Below are positions 33,627-42,982 of a stretch of 64,000 nt of DNA, piece after piece. Source of the stretch: Anthocerotibacter panamensis C109 (GTDB lineage: Bacteria; Cyanobacteriota; Cyanobacteriia; Gloeobacterales; Anthocerotibacteraceae); assembly GCF_018389385.1 (NCBI RefSeq), contig NZ_CP062698.1, forward strand, positions 3,318,667 through 3,382,666. The letters are read 5' to 3'. The notes below the pieces were generated by a model. That model was given only the letters and a program-made list of their open reading frames with translations, did no database searches and was not told the origin of the DNA. The position numbers and the translations under genes are program-made. Numbering within the stretch: the stretch's first letter is position 1; every line of letters begins with the position of its first letter.

Positions 33627-33801
33627 AATCAGACCTCCTGCTGGTCAGAGTGTACCCGCTCTCTACTCTTTTCTACTGGACGATACCCACTAAATTTCAC
33701 CGAGGAGTACGCTTCACTACTCAGTAAAATTACTGAGTCGTAAACCTTGACCTGGGAGAATAGGCTGTCTAGAGTTGCTACAGGCGAGGGGGAATTTTGT
33801 T

Positions 33802-36375
33802 ATGGCGCGAAATAGTGTACGTAACCGTCGGGGCGTTGCCCTGATCTCGATCATCCTGGTCGGGGTTGTTTTGAGCATCATCACACTTGCTTTAATCTTG
33901 CGCTCAACCAGTGACCGCGGCGTGGTACTGCGCAATCGGACGAGTGCTCAGTCCACTGCAGCCGTCGAATCAGCGATTTCTCGGGCACGGACGCGCATCA
34001 GTCAAGCTTTTAAGAGCGCAGCCGCCCAGACGACCTTTCGGGTCACTCAGGCCAGCCTCGCTGTCCCGCCCAGCCTTGCAGGGGCAGCCAACAGCGATGA
34101 GACCTATGTCAATGCCGGGGGCACGTCCTACTACCAATTTCCTTTTGATGATGATAGCGATGATCCAGATGGCGATGGGCTAACCAGTACAGGAGCTGCG
34201 GCTACGCCCCCTCGTCAGGTACGCTACACCATTCGCCTAGAGCCGACGTGCTGGGTAGATACGGGCTGCACCGGTGCTGCCTTGTCCAGTTATGGGCGAC
34301 CCATTGACTGCACCTCGCTGGGTAACATCAAAAATGCCGATATCAACTCAGGCTGGTGTACGGGTACTGCAAGCCAGGGGATTTTCCAAAACTACATCGT
34401 CACCGCAGCGCTGGTAGAGGCGAACGAGAGGCCCTGGTACGGCATCCAAGCGAAGATTACCGTGACGCGCTCTTCGGCTTTCCGGGGTAATTTTGCGACG
34501 TATAAAGACAACTTGGAAATCTTCCCTGGAGGCGGCTTCACCATCCGCGGTGGGATTCACAGCAACGCCAACACTTATATCGGCAATGGCGTCAACCTCA
34601 GGCATCTCTACGAAATCGGTGACCCACTCTTTGACGACCACGACTCCGACCTCAATAGTGTCGGTCAGATCTACCGGCATCGCTTGCACAATGGCAATGC
34701 TGAGAGCGATGTCAATGTTTTTGTCAAGACCTTCAATACCACAACCGGGGCTTTCGACTACGCTCAACGGGTGCTTACTAAGGACAACGACTCCGTGGCT
34801 GTCGGCTCCTCTTTGAGTCCCTACAACGTTGGCTATATCAATGATGTAGACCTCAACGGTAACGGCATTCTTACCGATATAGGGGATGTTGACGTCAACT
34901 CGGATGGCGTAGTCCAGACCGGTGAATACTACAAGGGCACAGGCACAACTCCTGGGGCCAATGAGTGGACTCAGAAAAGCAATTGGGCCAACAACTCCAG
35001 CGATTTCTTTGGAGACCGGCTCCACACTAACAGTGCCGCCTTTGACATCCCTAACGCCGATACCCTGGACCCAAACTCGCCCGCGAACGTCACGCTTGCT
35101 GCGGCCAATGAAAATGGTCTCAGAGTCGAGACTGTAACAGCACAGACATCCCCGCCCCCCATTACCGCAGGAGTAACCGCTAATTTGGCTCCAGGGGAGA
35201 CTGTGGTTTGGCGAAACGGCGACGCCGTAGCAGTGGTATCTGCGGATGGCTTGACCGAGTGGCCCGCCATTAATACTGATGCGGGCAGTAAGGACTCCAA
35301 CAAGATCGTAAAAGGGACTACCCCGCGCGGTAGCGGCACGACCGGAGAGAACTGCAACACCAACCCGCCTCCCGGAACGTTTATCCCAGCCAACACCGCC
35401 TTGTTACCGGCTGCGACGGAGCGCAAATTCCCCAAGTGCACCTTTTATAGCAGCAGTTTCCGCGATGGCCGCGAGGCTGGAAATGGAGGTCCGGCCTTGG
35501 TGACGGTCACGAACATCAATATCAAAAATCTGGGTACGAGTGGTCTTGCCCCTGAGTCTGGGCTCATCTACGCCACACGCTTTGACACAGCAGCCGGGAC
35601 GGTCAACGCGAACGGGACCTTCTCGGGCAAGGTGCCCAATGGTATTCGGTTACAGCAGGGCAGCGAAGTCCCCCAGCGAGCTGTGACCAGCGATACGAAT
35701 GCCCCCACTTGTGCTAGCAACGCCAGCCTCAATTGCCGAGAGATCACCAACTTCAACCTGACCACGAACAATCCGGTCTACGTGCAAGGCGATCTCAACC
35801 TGCATACTTCGAGCAGCGAAGGCAGCGATACCTGGAAGCCCGCGACCGTTATCTCTGACGCGACCACGGTCCTCTCTAATGCCTGGAGAGACACCAATAA
35901 CCAGACGAGCAACAACCACGACGCCAGCTTCACCCAGGTGAATGCGGTCATCGCCTCGGGGATTGTCGCCTCCAAGGGCAACCAGTACAGCGGTGGGCTG
36001 GAGAACTTCCCACGGCTGTTGGAGAACTGGAACAATAACAGTTGTAGGACCAATGCCCCGGCAAGTAACCCTAAAACCTGTGTGCTCAAACTCCAGGGCT
36101 CCTTGATCCAACTTTGGAGGAGCCGCTTTGGTACGGGAGCATGGCAGAGTACCAACGCTTACTATCAGCCGCCCCAGTTGCGCGACTGGGGTTATGACAA
36201 GGACCTGCTAGCCCAGCCTGACGATATTTTTGGGGCTGGTCTGGGAGCTGCTACCAAAACGATCGTGGGTGGCAAGCCCCAGAGTGATGGGAGGAGCCGC
36301 GTCCTGCAAAAGTCTATAACCCGAGCCGAGATCAACACGCTCGATGCTCTTGACCGCATTCCTGTGACACCCTAA
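33802..36375 (+). CDS. Large pilus-associated exported protein, HpsA-like
   Basis: 857 residues from ATG 33802, preceded by GAGGGGG (TTG 33775 is possible). One N-terminal membrane segment (GVALISIILVGVVLSIITLA) is followed by a very long exported part. Features include FRGNFATYKDNLEIFPGGGF, GGIHSNANTYIGNGVNL, a calcium-binding-like Asp-rich segment (VDLNGNGILTDIGDVDVNSD) and several Cys. The order (large protein, then PilV-like pseudopilin, with two more pseudopilins opposite) resembles hpsA and its pseudopilins in filamentous cyanobacteria. PilX/PilY-like minor pilus components are the alternative. Function is inferred from context. Confidence 0.7.
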   Translation: MARNSVRNRRGVALISIILVGVVLSIITLALILRSTSDRGVVLRNRTSAQSTAAVESAISRARTRISQAFKSAAAQTTFRVTQASLAVPPSLAGAANSDETYVNAGGTSYYQFPFDDDSDDPDGDGLTSTGAAATPPRQVRYTIRLEPTCWVDTGCTGAALSSYGRPIDCTSLGNIKNADINSGWCTGTASQGIFQNYIVTAALVEANERPWYGIQAKITVTRSSAFRGNFATYKDNLEIFPGGGFTIRGGIHSNANTYIGNGVNLRHLYEIGDPLFDDHDSDLNSVGQIYRHRLHNGNAESDVNVFVKTFNTTTGAFDYAQRVLTKDNDSVAVGSSLSPYNVGYINDVDLNGNGILTDIGDVDVNSDGVVQTGEYYKGTGTTPGANEWTQKSNWANNSSDFFGDRLHTNSAAFDIPNADTLDPNSPANVTLAAANENGLRVETVTAQTSPPPITAGVTANLAPGETVVWRNGDAVAVVSADGLTEWPAINTDAGSKDSNKIVKGTTPRGSGTTGENCNTNPPPGTFIPANTALLPAATERKFPKCTFYSSSFRDGREAGNGGPALVTVTNINIKNLGTSGLAPESGLIYATRFDTAAGTVNANGTFSGKVPNGIRLQQGSEVPQRAVTSDTNAPTCASNASLNCREITNFNLTTNNPVYVQGDLNLHTSSSEGSDTWKPATVISDATTVLSNAWRDTNNQTSNNHDASFTQVNAVIASGIVASKGNQYSGGLENFPRLLENWNNNSCRTNAPASNPKTCVLKLQGSLIQLWRSRFGTGAWQSTNAYYQPPQLRDWGYDKDLLAQPDDIFGAGLGAATKTIVGGKPQSDGRSRVLQKSITRAEINTLDALDRIPVTP

Positions 36376-36379
36376 AGCC

Positions 36380-37009
36380 ATGTATCCTACTCGTCGCTTG
36401 AACGCTGGTTTTGCTCTCGTCGAGGTCTTGGTTGCCATTCTGCTGCTTTCTTTGTTCCTGGTTGCCATCCTGCCTGCTTTGCTAGGAACAGTGCTACTGG
36501 GTAAACAAAACGGGAATGTCAACCTTGCCGCCTTAGTCGCGAAGGAACAGGTCGAAGCCCTACGCGATCTCTACGCTCGCAATGGCACCTACTTCCCGGT
36601 GCCAAATCCCGCTGCCACCACCACCTATTGCGCTCTAGGTCAGGCTGCTTGCTATCCAGACCTAGCTACGGCACAAGCAAATTACCCAGCCAACACCACC
36701 GTCTATTTGGTACGCACGGTGGTCACCGATGGGTCGGTCGGCTGCTGGCTGGACTCAAGACAAGCGTCCCTAGCTGACAATTCCAATCAACTGATTTGCT
36801 ACGCAACCAAGCCCTTGGCGGAAGCAGTCGTGGGGGTTGGCAACGCTGTGCGCTCCCACAAACGGGTGATGGTGGGGGTCTATAACAACGCTACCCCCGC
36901 AGCTAATTACCTTGCGCCCCAGGTGACTAATGTCTTGTCTGGAGACAGTCAGACCGTAGCTACAGCCTCCAGTGCAGGGCCGCTCGCAGTGTTGACCACC
37001 GAGCTCTAG
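36380..37009 (+). CDS. Type IV pseudopilin, PilV/HpsB-like
   Basis: 209 residues. Prepilin signal RRLNAGFALVEVLVAILLLS, then a head with four Cys that could make disulfides (YCALGQAACYPD, VGCWLD and LICYATKPL). It begins 4 bases after the stop of the large protein, so the two are co-translated. Confidence 0.82.
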   Translation: MYPTRRLNAGFALVEVLVAILLLSLFLVAILPALLGTVLLGKQNGNVNLAALVAKEQVEALRDLYARNGTYFPVPNPAATTTYCALGQAACYPDLATAQANYPANTTVYLVRTVVTDGSVGCWLDSRQASLADNSNQLICYATKPLAEAVVGVGNAVRSHKRVMVGVYNNATPAANYLAPQVTNVLSGDSQTVATASSAGPLAVLTTEL

Positions 37010-37011
37010 CC

Positions 37012-37677
37012 TCAGCGTTCACCCGTCACGATGAACGCGACGCGCGAGCCGATGTTGGTCGCATGGTCAGCCATGCGTTCTAGGTAGCGGATGATGAGCA
37101 GCAGCAGCAGCAGGGGCTCGACAGGGCCGCGCTGCACCTGCTGTCCCGCCAGGGTTTTGTAGAGAATGGCATAGTCGGCATCCACCGCGTCGTCTTCGTG
37201 GTAGAGCCTCCGTCCGGCTTGGGGGTCGAGCTCGGTCAAGGCGGTCAGGGCGTGAGCCACCATGACCTGACAGCGGCGAGCCATATCTCGGGTGCGGGCC
37301 ATCTCCGGGAGTTCCGGGTAGAGCAAAAGATGCGGGACCGTTTCACAGATGTCCACCGCATAGTCCCCGATGCGCTCCAAGTCCCGGCTCAACTGCAACA
37401 GAGTACCGATATGACGCAAATCACGGGCCAAAGGCGTGTGAAAAGCCAAGACCGTGAGGCAATCTTCTTCGAGCTTGCGGTAGAGTCGGTCAATGCGCAG
37501 GTCTTGCTCCGCCACCTGCGCGACCAACGAAAGATCCCGATTAAAGAGCGCTTTGAGGGACTGATCCACAGAACTCTCTACCAGGGCTCCCATGAGTAGC
37601 GCATCCTGTTGCAAGTCGGCAATAAGTTGCTCTAGGGTAGCCTTAGCCATCGGACCGGGGATTGGTATTAAAGGCAT
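37012..37677 (-). CDS. phoU: PhoU-type phosphate regulator
   Basis: 221 residues from ATG 37677 (GTG 37692 and ATG 37650 are alternatives in the same frame). Two PhoU helical bundles carry the metal-binding pattern DLRHIGTLLQLSRDLERIGD and, near the end, LLIIRYLERMADHATNIGSR. PhoU restrains phosphate uptake and the PhoR-PhoB pathway through the Pst transporter. No pst genes lie in the window. Confidence 0.93.
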   Translation of the reverse strand: MPLIPIPGPMAKATLEQLIADLQQDALLMGALVESSVDQSLKALFNRDLSLVAQVAEQDLRIDRLYRKLEEDCLTVLAFHTPLARDLRHIGTLLQLSRDLERIGDYAVDICETVPHLLLYPELPEMARTRDMARRCQVMVAHALTALTELDPQAGRRLYHEDDAVDADYAILYKTLAGQQVQRGPVEPLLLLLLIIRYLERMADHATNIGSRVAFIVTGER

Positions 37678-37717
37678 CTTATTATAGGCCACCTACTTTA
37701 ACCACCCGTTATCCCTA

Positions 37718-38845
37718 CTAGGAGATCTCCTCCAGATATGGGTAGAACTCCTCCCCGAGTGCACTTTTCAAGCAAGCCTGCCAGTCATCGAGATCCAGAT
37801 GCCCCCAGCCGAGGCGTATCGCTGAATAAGAGCCAAAACAGGTACCGGGAACTACCAGGAAACCCCAACGGGTGAGGAGCTGGTGCGCCAGCCGGTCAGG
37901 GTCAGAGCAGGGGAGCCAAACCATCGCACCGCCTTGGAGATGGTCTGGTGTCAAAGCGGGATACCACCCCTGAAGCAAGGTCAGGGCGTGTTTGCGGGCT
38001 ACATGGTAGTCCTGGTAGCGCTGAGACCAGAGTTGCGGCCACTGTTCCAGGACCCAGGTAGCCAGTACTTCAGCGGGGCGGGCAGGACTGATTGTCAAGA
38101 AATCCTTGATTTGACGGCAACGGTGCAGCAAGTCAGGACTGGCGTAGATCCAGCCAATCCGCAGACCTGCCAGCCCGAGCGATTTGGCTAAGGAATCGGT
38201 CACCACCACCCTGGCGTGATGAGACGCCGCTAGCGAAGGGGCTGGTTCTGGTTGTAGACCGCGGTAAACTTCATCGACCAAGACCCAGGTTCCATGGACT
38301 TCAGCCCACGAGAGAACCGCCTGCAGCCAGGAGCGGCTGAAGCGCTTGCCGGTAGGGTTGTGCGGGTGGTTGAGGATCAGCAGTTTGGGAGGATGGTGTT
38401 CAAGCGGCTTGAGAAATGCTAGATCGGGGGCTAGTTCAGCGTTGTTGAAAAGATCGATGAGGGGCCAGGGGATGACCTGAGCCCCCAACCACTGCGGCCA
38501 GGAGGTGAACTGTTGATAGCCTGGGGTGAAGGTAACCACCCGGTCGCCTGCCTCAAGGAGGGCGGTGAGGACCAGCGCATTGGCCTCAATAGCGCCCTGG
38601 GTGACCATGACCCGCGCTGGGTCAGGGGTGTGATAGCGGCGAGCAATGGCTTCACGCAACCGGACTGAACCGCTCAGGTCCCCATAGCCCAAGTCCAGGT
38701 CTTCCAAATCCAGCGACATAGTCGCCCTATCGCGCAGCCGCCGCAAGGTTACGCTCCCCATGCCTGTGCTACTGAAGTCCCAACGGGTCTGATGCTGACG
38801 CTCAGCCAGCCATGTCTCTAGTTGAAAAGGTTCTAGGCGGGCCAT
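37718..38845 (-). CDS. PLP-dependent class I/II aminotransferase
   Basis: 375 residues from ATG 38845 (MARLEPFQLETWL); the frame is open to 38998 but the added segment does not look like the family. Fold type I features: GYGDLSGSVRLREAIARRY, VTQGAIEANALVLTALLEAG, NHPHNPTGKRF, an Asp in VLVDEVYRGL and the PLP Lys in VTDSLAKSLGLAGLRIGW. Substrate not determined. It faces an ABC exporter gene of the cyclic-peptide type and an alcohol dehydrogenase, but no peptide synthetase is in sight. Confidence 0.88.
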   Translation of the reverse strand: MARLEPFQLETWLAERQHQTRWDFSSTGMGSVTLRRLRDRATMSLDLEDLDLGYGDLSGSVRLREAIARRYHTPDPARVMVTQGAIEANALVLTALLEAGDRVVTFTPGYQQFTSWPQWLGAQVIPWPLIDLFNNAELAPDLAFLKPLEHHPPKLLILNHPHNPTGKRFSRSWLQAVLSWAEVHGTWVLVDEVYRGLQPEPAPSLAASHHARVVVTDSLAKSLGLAGLRIGWIYASPDLLHRCRQIKDFLTISPARPAEVLATWVLEQWPQLWSQRYQDYHVARKHALTLLQGWYPALTPDHLQGGAMVWLPCSDPDRLAHQLLTRWGFLVVPGTCFGSYSAIRLGWGHLDLDDWQACLKSALGEEFYPYLEEIS

Positions 38846-39095
38846 CAGTCGCGGGAAACCTCTGTGCGCAGGAGGAACATGCTTGGGGATCCCATGCTTT
38901 TGTCCTCCAAGTCTACCAGCTAAAACCGTCGCCCTCGGATGACCAAAATATTCCCCGCAGAAGAATTTACGTACCTCCAGCCAAACAAAATACCCCATAA
39001 GAGGTAACTCTTTTTACTTAAAACTTTTGTAGGTTGTGTACGTTTCCGGCGGCGGTCCATACCCGCCTTTTCTGTTTTCTGCCAAGGAGCCACCT

Positions 39096-40757
39096 GTGAA
39101 GCTGATCACCCTACTGTTGCGTTATTCCTGGGCTGTCGTGTTTACGGCTACGCTGCTGGGCATCGTTGGGGGAGCGAGCAGTGCTGCGCTGTTGGCCCTC
39201 ATCAACACCCAACTGTCGCGTACCGACCGTGAAGCCGGAACGTTGGTCTGGTCCTTTGTGGGGCTAGTCCTCGTCAGTCTCATCACCAATCTCCTCTCGC
39301 GGGTGCTGTTCATTCGTCTGTCCCAACGGGTGGTCTTTGACCTACGCCTGCGCTTGTGTCGGCAAATCTTGAGCGCACCTTTGCCCCAGATTGAGCAAGC
39401 AGGGCTGCCCCGACTCTTTGCCGCCCTTACGGAGGATATCCCGACGGTGGTCCATGCGCTTTTCCAACTACCTTCTCTGTGCACCAACCTAGCCATTCTC
39501 ATCGGCTGTCTGGGGTATCTAGGCTCGCTCTCCCTGATGGCGGGCGGCTTGCTAGTCGGCTATTTGACGATCACGTTTGCGGGCTATACGCTCTTCTTTG
39601 ACCAGCAGGCAAAACATTATCTAAAACTGGGGCGCGAGGAATGGGACCGTCTGGTCGTTCACTTTGAGGCGCTGACTCAGGGCAACAAAGAACTCAAGCT
39701 CCATCGTCCGCGCCAGGAAGCCTTTCTGCGGGAGCAACTGGAGCCAAGCGCCACCGAGATGGAGCGGATCAGTATCCAGGGGGGGAGTCTCTATGCCGTC
39801 GGGGTTGTCTGGAGCCAGATTTTATACTTCATCTTTATCGGTCTGGTCTTATTTGGGCTACCCACCATCCACACCGCCGTGCTCACTGGGTACACCCTCA
39901 CCGCGCTATATCTGAGCGTCCCGGTAACCGGGCTCTTGGATATCTTCCCGGCGCTGCGCCGTGCCAATATCTCGATGCGTCAAATTGAGGGTTTGGGCCT
40001 CTCGTTGTTGACCCAACAGAGGGATGAGCCTACCTATCCTCCTTCTCAGACCTGGAATAGCCTGGTATTGCAAGGGGTAACCCGGACCTATCAGCAGGGT
40101 CAGACAGCCCAGAACTTTACCCTTGGCCCGGTGGACGTGACGTTCCGTCCAGGGGAGTTAGTTTTTTTAGTCGGCGGCAACGGCAGCGGCAAAACGACGT
40201 TAGCCAAGCTGTTGGTCGGTCTCTATAGCCCGCAGGTGGGAGAGATCTATCTGGATGGTCGGCGCATCACCGAGCAGAACCAGGATTCCTACCGCCAGTT
40301 TTTCTCTGCTATTTTTACGGATTTTTATTTATTCGACCGCTTGCTCGGGCTGGATAGTCCTGGACTGGACTACAGCGCCCGTGCCTATCTAGAAAAACTC
40401 CAACTGGAGCACAGAGTAACGATTAAAGAGGGCATGGTCTCCACGCTGGCGCTGTCTCAGGGGCAGCGCAAACGTCTGGCTTTACTCACTGCCTGCCTGG
40501 AGGACCGTCCTTTTTATGTTTTTGATGAATGGGCTGCCAATCAGGACCCGCAGTTTCAGCAGGTGTTTTATCTCGAATTGCTCCAGGAACTCAAGGCTCG
40601 GGGCAAGACCATCTTGGTCATCAGCCACGATGACCAATACTTCCATGTAGCCGACCGTGTTATCTACCTCGATCAAGGCAGGATCTGCTCGGTATCTAAG
40701 CCAGTAACCTATGCTGCCAACGGCTCTGTGCCCGAAGGAAGCTCACGGATGCTCTAA
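39096..40757 (+). CDS. Cyclic-peptide-type ABC exporter (SyrD/PvdE family)
   Basis: 553 residues from GTG 39096, with AAGGAG upstream (the frame is open to 39036). A six-helix membrane domain and one ATPase domain are fused in one chain: Walker A LVGGNGSGKTTLAKLLVG, signature LALSQGQRKRLALLTA, Walker B FYVFDEWAANQDPQF. The DEW plus NQDP wording is typical of the cyclic peptide or siderophore exporter group (PvdE/SyrD). It would export a peptide or siderophore. The last 4 bases overlap the stop region of the convergent dehydrogenase gene. Confidence 0.88.
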   Translation: MKLITLLLRYSWAVVFTATLLGIVGGASSAALLALINTQLSRTDREAGTLVWSFVGLVLVSLITNLLSRVLFIRLSQRVVFDLRLRLCRQILSAPLPQIEQAGLPRLFAALTEDIPTVVHALFQLPSLCTNLAILIGCLGYLGSLSLMAGGLLVGYLTITFAGYTLFFDQQAKHYLKLGREEWDRLVVHFEALTQGNKELKLHRPRQEAFLREQLEPSATEMERISIQGGSLYAVGVVWSQILYFIFIGLVLFGLPTIHTAVLTGYTLTALYLSVPVTGLLDIFPALRRANISMRQIEGLGLSLLTQQRDEPTYPPSQTWNSLVLQGVTRTYQQGQTAQNFTLGPVDVTFRPGELVFLVGGNGSGKTTLAKLLVGLYSPQVGEIYLDGRRITEQNQDSYRQFFSAIFTDFYLFDRLLGLDSPGLDYSARAYLEKLQLEHRVTIKEGMVSTLALSQGQRKRLALLTACLEDRPFYVFDEWAANQDPQFQQVFYLELLQELKARGKTILVISHDDQYFHVADRVIYLDQGRICSVSKPVTYAANGSVPEGSSRML

Positions 40758-41746
40758 TGGTGCGTTATGACTAAGACCGCCGCACCCTCGATGTTCCCTT
40801 GGCGCAGGTCGCTCAAGGCTTGATTCGCCTGGATGAGCGGATAGGGCTCTACCGTGGTCTGGACAGGGACCTGTGGAGCCAGCGTCAGAAATTCCACCCC
40901 GTCCTGTCGGGTCAGATTGGCGACCGAGCGCAGTACCCGCTCGCCCCAGAGCAGTTCGTAGGGGAACGAAGGAATATCGCTCATGTGAATCCCGGCACAG
41001 ACGACCGTACCCCCCTTAGCCACCGCCCGGAGCGCCCTGGGGACCAACGCGCCCGCCGGGGCAAAAATGAGCGCTGCATCCAGTTCTTCGGGGGGCAACT
41101 CCCCAGAACCCCCGACCCAAAAGGCTCCCAAGGAGCGGGCAAACTGCTGACTGCGGGTATCCTCCGGGCGGGTAAAGGCAAAGACCCGACGCCCCTGGAA
41201 GCGTGCTACTTGAAGGACAATATGGGCTGCTGCTCCAAAGCCGTAGAGCCCCAAGCGCTCAGCCTCACCCGCAAGGCACAGGGCACGGTAGCCAATCAAG
41301 CCGGCACACAGGAGCGGAGCTGCCTGAATATCGGGATAGCCCGCCGGGATCGCAAAACAGAAGCGCTCATGAGCCACAGCGTACTCGGCGTATCCGCCAT
41401 GGTGGTCATAGCCAGTAAAGCGGGCGTGGTCGCAGAGATTTTCCTGCCCACGCAGACAATAGCGGCAGTGCTGGCAGGTATAACCCAACCAAGGCACCCC
41501 GACGCGCTCCCCCACGACAACTTGTTCTACTGCCAGACCTTTGGCGATTACGGTACCCACGATCTGATGTCCGGGGACCAGCGGAAGCTTGGGCTGGAGC
41601 AACTCACCATCGAGAATATGCAGATCCGTCCGGCAGACCCCACAGGCATGGACCTGGAGCAAAACCTCCTCGGGTCCAGGAACAGGCTGGGGCAGGTCCG
41701 TACAGCGCAGCGGTTGCTTTGAGCTAGCTAAGAGCATGACGCGCAT
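40754..41746 (-). CDS. Zinc-dependent alcohol dehydrogenase, class I MDR type
   Basis: 330 residues from ATG 41746 (the frame extends to 41812). Catalytic zinc ligands: Cys in HACGVCRTDLH and the His/Glu of PLVPGHQIVG. Structural zinc Cys residues: YTCQHCRYCLRGQENLCDHA. The NAD(P)-binding domain begins near LGLYGFGAAAHIVLQVARF. Oxidises or reduces an unidentified alcohol/aldehyde. Confidence 0.9.
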   Translation of the reverse strand: MRVMLLASSKQPLRCTDLPQPVPGPEEVLLQVHACGVCRTDLHILDGELLQPKLPLVPGHQIVGTVIAKGLAVEQVVVGERVGVPWLGYTCQHCRYCLRGQENLCDHARFTGYDHHGGYAEYAVAHERFCFAIPAGYPDIQAAPLLCAGLIGYRALCLAGEAERLGLYGFGAAAHIVLQVARFQGRRVFAFTRPEDTRSQQFARSLGAFWVGGSGELPPEELDAALIFAPAGALVPRALRAVAKGGTVVCAGIHMSDIPSFPYELLWGERVLRSVANLTRQDGVEFLTLAPQVPVQTTVEPYPLIQANQALSDLRQGNIEGAAVLVITHH

Positions 41747-41831
41747 AATAAAACCAGCTTCTTTAATCGCTGCTATAGCACAGGGGCGCGGATATTCGCG
41801 CCCCTCGCTCACGGGCAGTACCCAACTCCCC

Positions 41832-42104
41832 TCAGCACTGCCTGCGTTCTGCTTCGTGGAAGTTCCACCGTAGGAACCCTCCTACATGAAAAATAGCCCG
41901 TTCCAGATCTTGGTAAATGGCATATAGCTCATCAGGGGAGCGCCGCAAGTGGACGGCTCTGTCAAGCAATCTGGCCCGGTCCTGCACCTTTTGACAAAGC
42001 TCCATCAGGAGTTGGAAATGAATTCCCGTGTATGGATACACTTCGTCAGCCGTATGGAGATGCAGGTTTTGGATCGTGGCCCGAGACAATAGGGTTGGTG
42101 TCAT
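41832..42104 (-). CDS. Small unknown cyanobacterial protein
   Basis: 90 residues from ATG 42104, with AGGTGA 5 bases upstream (GTG 42131 is in frame). Mostly helical and soluble: NLHLHTADEVYPYTGIHFQL, LDRAVHLRRSPDELYAIYQD and FHVGGFLRWNFHEAERRQC. No family recognised. Sits between the dehydrogenase and the suf operon on the same strand but is probably separate from both. Confidence 0.6.
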   Translation of the reverse strand: MTPTLLSRATIQNLHLHTADEVYPYTGIHFQLLMELCQKVQDRARLLDRAVHLRRSPDELYAIYQDLERAIFHVGGFLRWNFHEAERRQC

Positions 42105-42201
42105 GACCGTCACCTGCAATCGGGTATTCACATCTACGACAACAGAGCGCTAAGGAATTTTCATCTTGCTTGGGACAGAAATTTTTTTGAGCAGAGCCTA
42201 G

Positions 42202-42519
42202 CTAAAAGAATCCAAGCTTGAGTTGAGCAGCTTCCGACATCAGAGCGGGATTCCAAGCGGGCTCCCAGACTAATTCCACTACAGCCTCCGTCACCCCCGG
42301 TATACAGCGCACCGCCGTCTCGACCTCAGCCGGAAGGGAGCCCGCCACGGGGCAGCCGGGGGCCGTGAGCGTCATCTGGAGGTAGACCTGACCTGCTTCG
42401 CAGACCGTCAGGTGATAGATGAGGCCCAATTCATAGATATCGACGGGGATCTCGGGGTCATAGATGGTCTTGAGGACTTCGATGACCTGCTTCTCTAGAC
42501 CCGATGGGGTTGGAAGTTC
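42202..42519 (-). CDS. sufT: SufT/MIP18-type iron-sulfur assembly factor
   Basis: 105 residues from ATG 42519 (AGGAGG upstream). DUF59 hallmarks: TIYDPEIPVDIYELGLIYHL and MTLTAPGCPVAGSLPAEVE, with the conserved Cys, then ELVWEPAWNP. Helps mature Fe-S proteins, mainly when demand is high. Last gene of the suf operon, 13 bases after sufU. Confidence 0.92.
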   Translation of the reverse strand, partial: ELPTPSGLEKQVIEVLKTIYDPEIPVDIYELGLIYHLTVCEAGQVYLQMTLTAPGCPVAGSLPAEVETAVRCIPGVTEAVVELVWEPAWNPALMSEAAQLKLGFF

Positions 42520-42532
42520 CATAGCGGTCCTC

Positions 42533-42982
42533 CTATTCTGTGGAGACAGCGGCAAAACTGTTGTGTAGCGCAGCGTTAAGTGTGTGCCATGCCAAGGTGG
42601 CGCACTTGATCCTGACCGGGAAGGCGCGCACTCCAGCCAGGATCTCCAGTTTTCCGACCTCCGGGCTATGCCCCGCTTCCTGTGCTCCGGTCAACAGTTC
42701 GTGGAAATTGGCAAACAGCTCCTCTGCCTGAGCCAGGGTTTTGCCCTTGAGCACTTCGGTCATCAGGGAGGCTGAAGCGGTCGAGATGGCGCAGCCGGAG
42801 CCCTGGAAGCGGATGTTTTGCACCCGGTCGTCTGCGAGGTGGAGGTAGACGGTCACCCGGTCGCCGCATAGGGGATTATGGCCTTGGGCTTCGCGGTTGG
42901 CTTGCGGCAGTACCCCGAAGTTGCGCGGGCGTTTGTAATGGTCGAGGATGACCTCCTGATAGAGGTCGCGCAGTTCGGACAT
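42533..42982 (-). CDS. sufU: SufU, zinc-dependent sulfur transfer protein
   Basis: 149 residues with three conserved Cys: NPLCGDRVTVYL, GSGCAISTASASLMTEVLKG and IRIKCATLAWHTL (written here from the last block VRIKCATLAW). The approximately 20-residue insert before the last Cys (ELLTGAQEAGHSPEVGKLEI) is the mark of SufU rather than IscU. It accepts sulfur from SufS. The ATG overlaps the sufS TGA by one base. Most cyanobacteria use SufE or a NifU-like protein instead. Confidence 0.93.
   Translation of the reverse strand: MSELRDLYQEVILDHYKRPRNFGVLPQANREAQGHNPLCGDRVTVYLHLADDRVQNIRFQGSGCAISTASASLMTEVLKGKTLAQAEELFANFHELLTGAQEAGHSPEVGKLEILAGVRAFPVRIKCATLAWHTLNAALHNSFAAVSTE

Noticed and set aside
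33327..33743. Plus-strand frame of 138 codons opposite the FimT-like gene
   Set aside because: The minus strand has a clear prepilin signal and a ribosome binding site; the plus frame has no signal.
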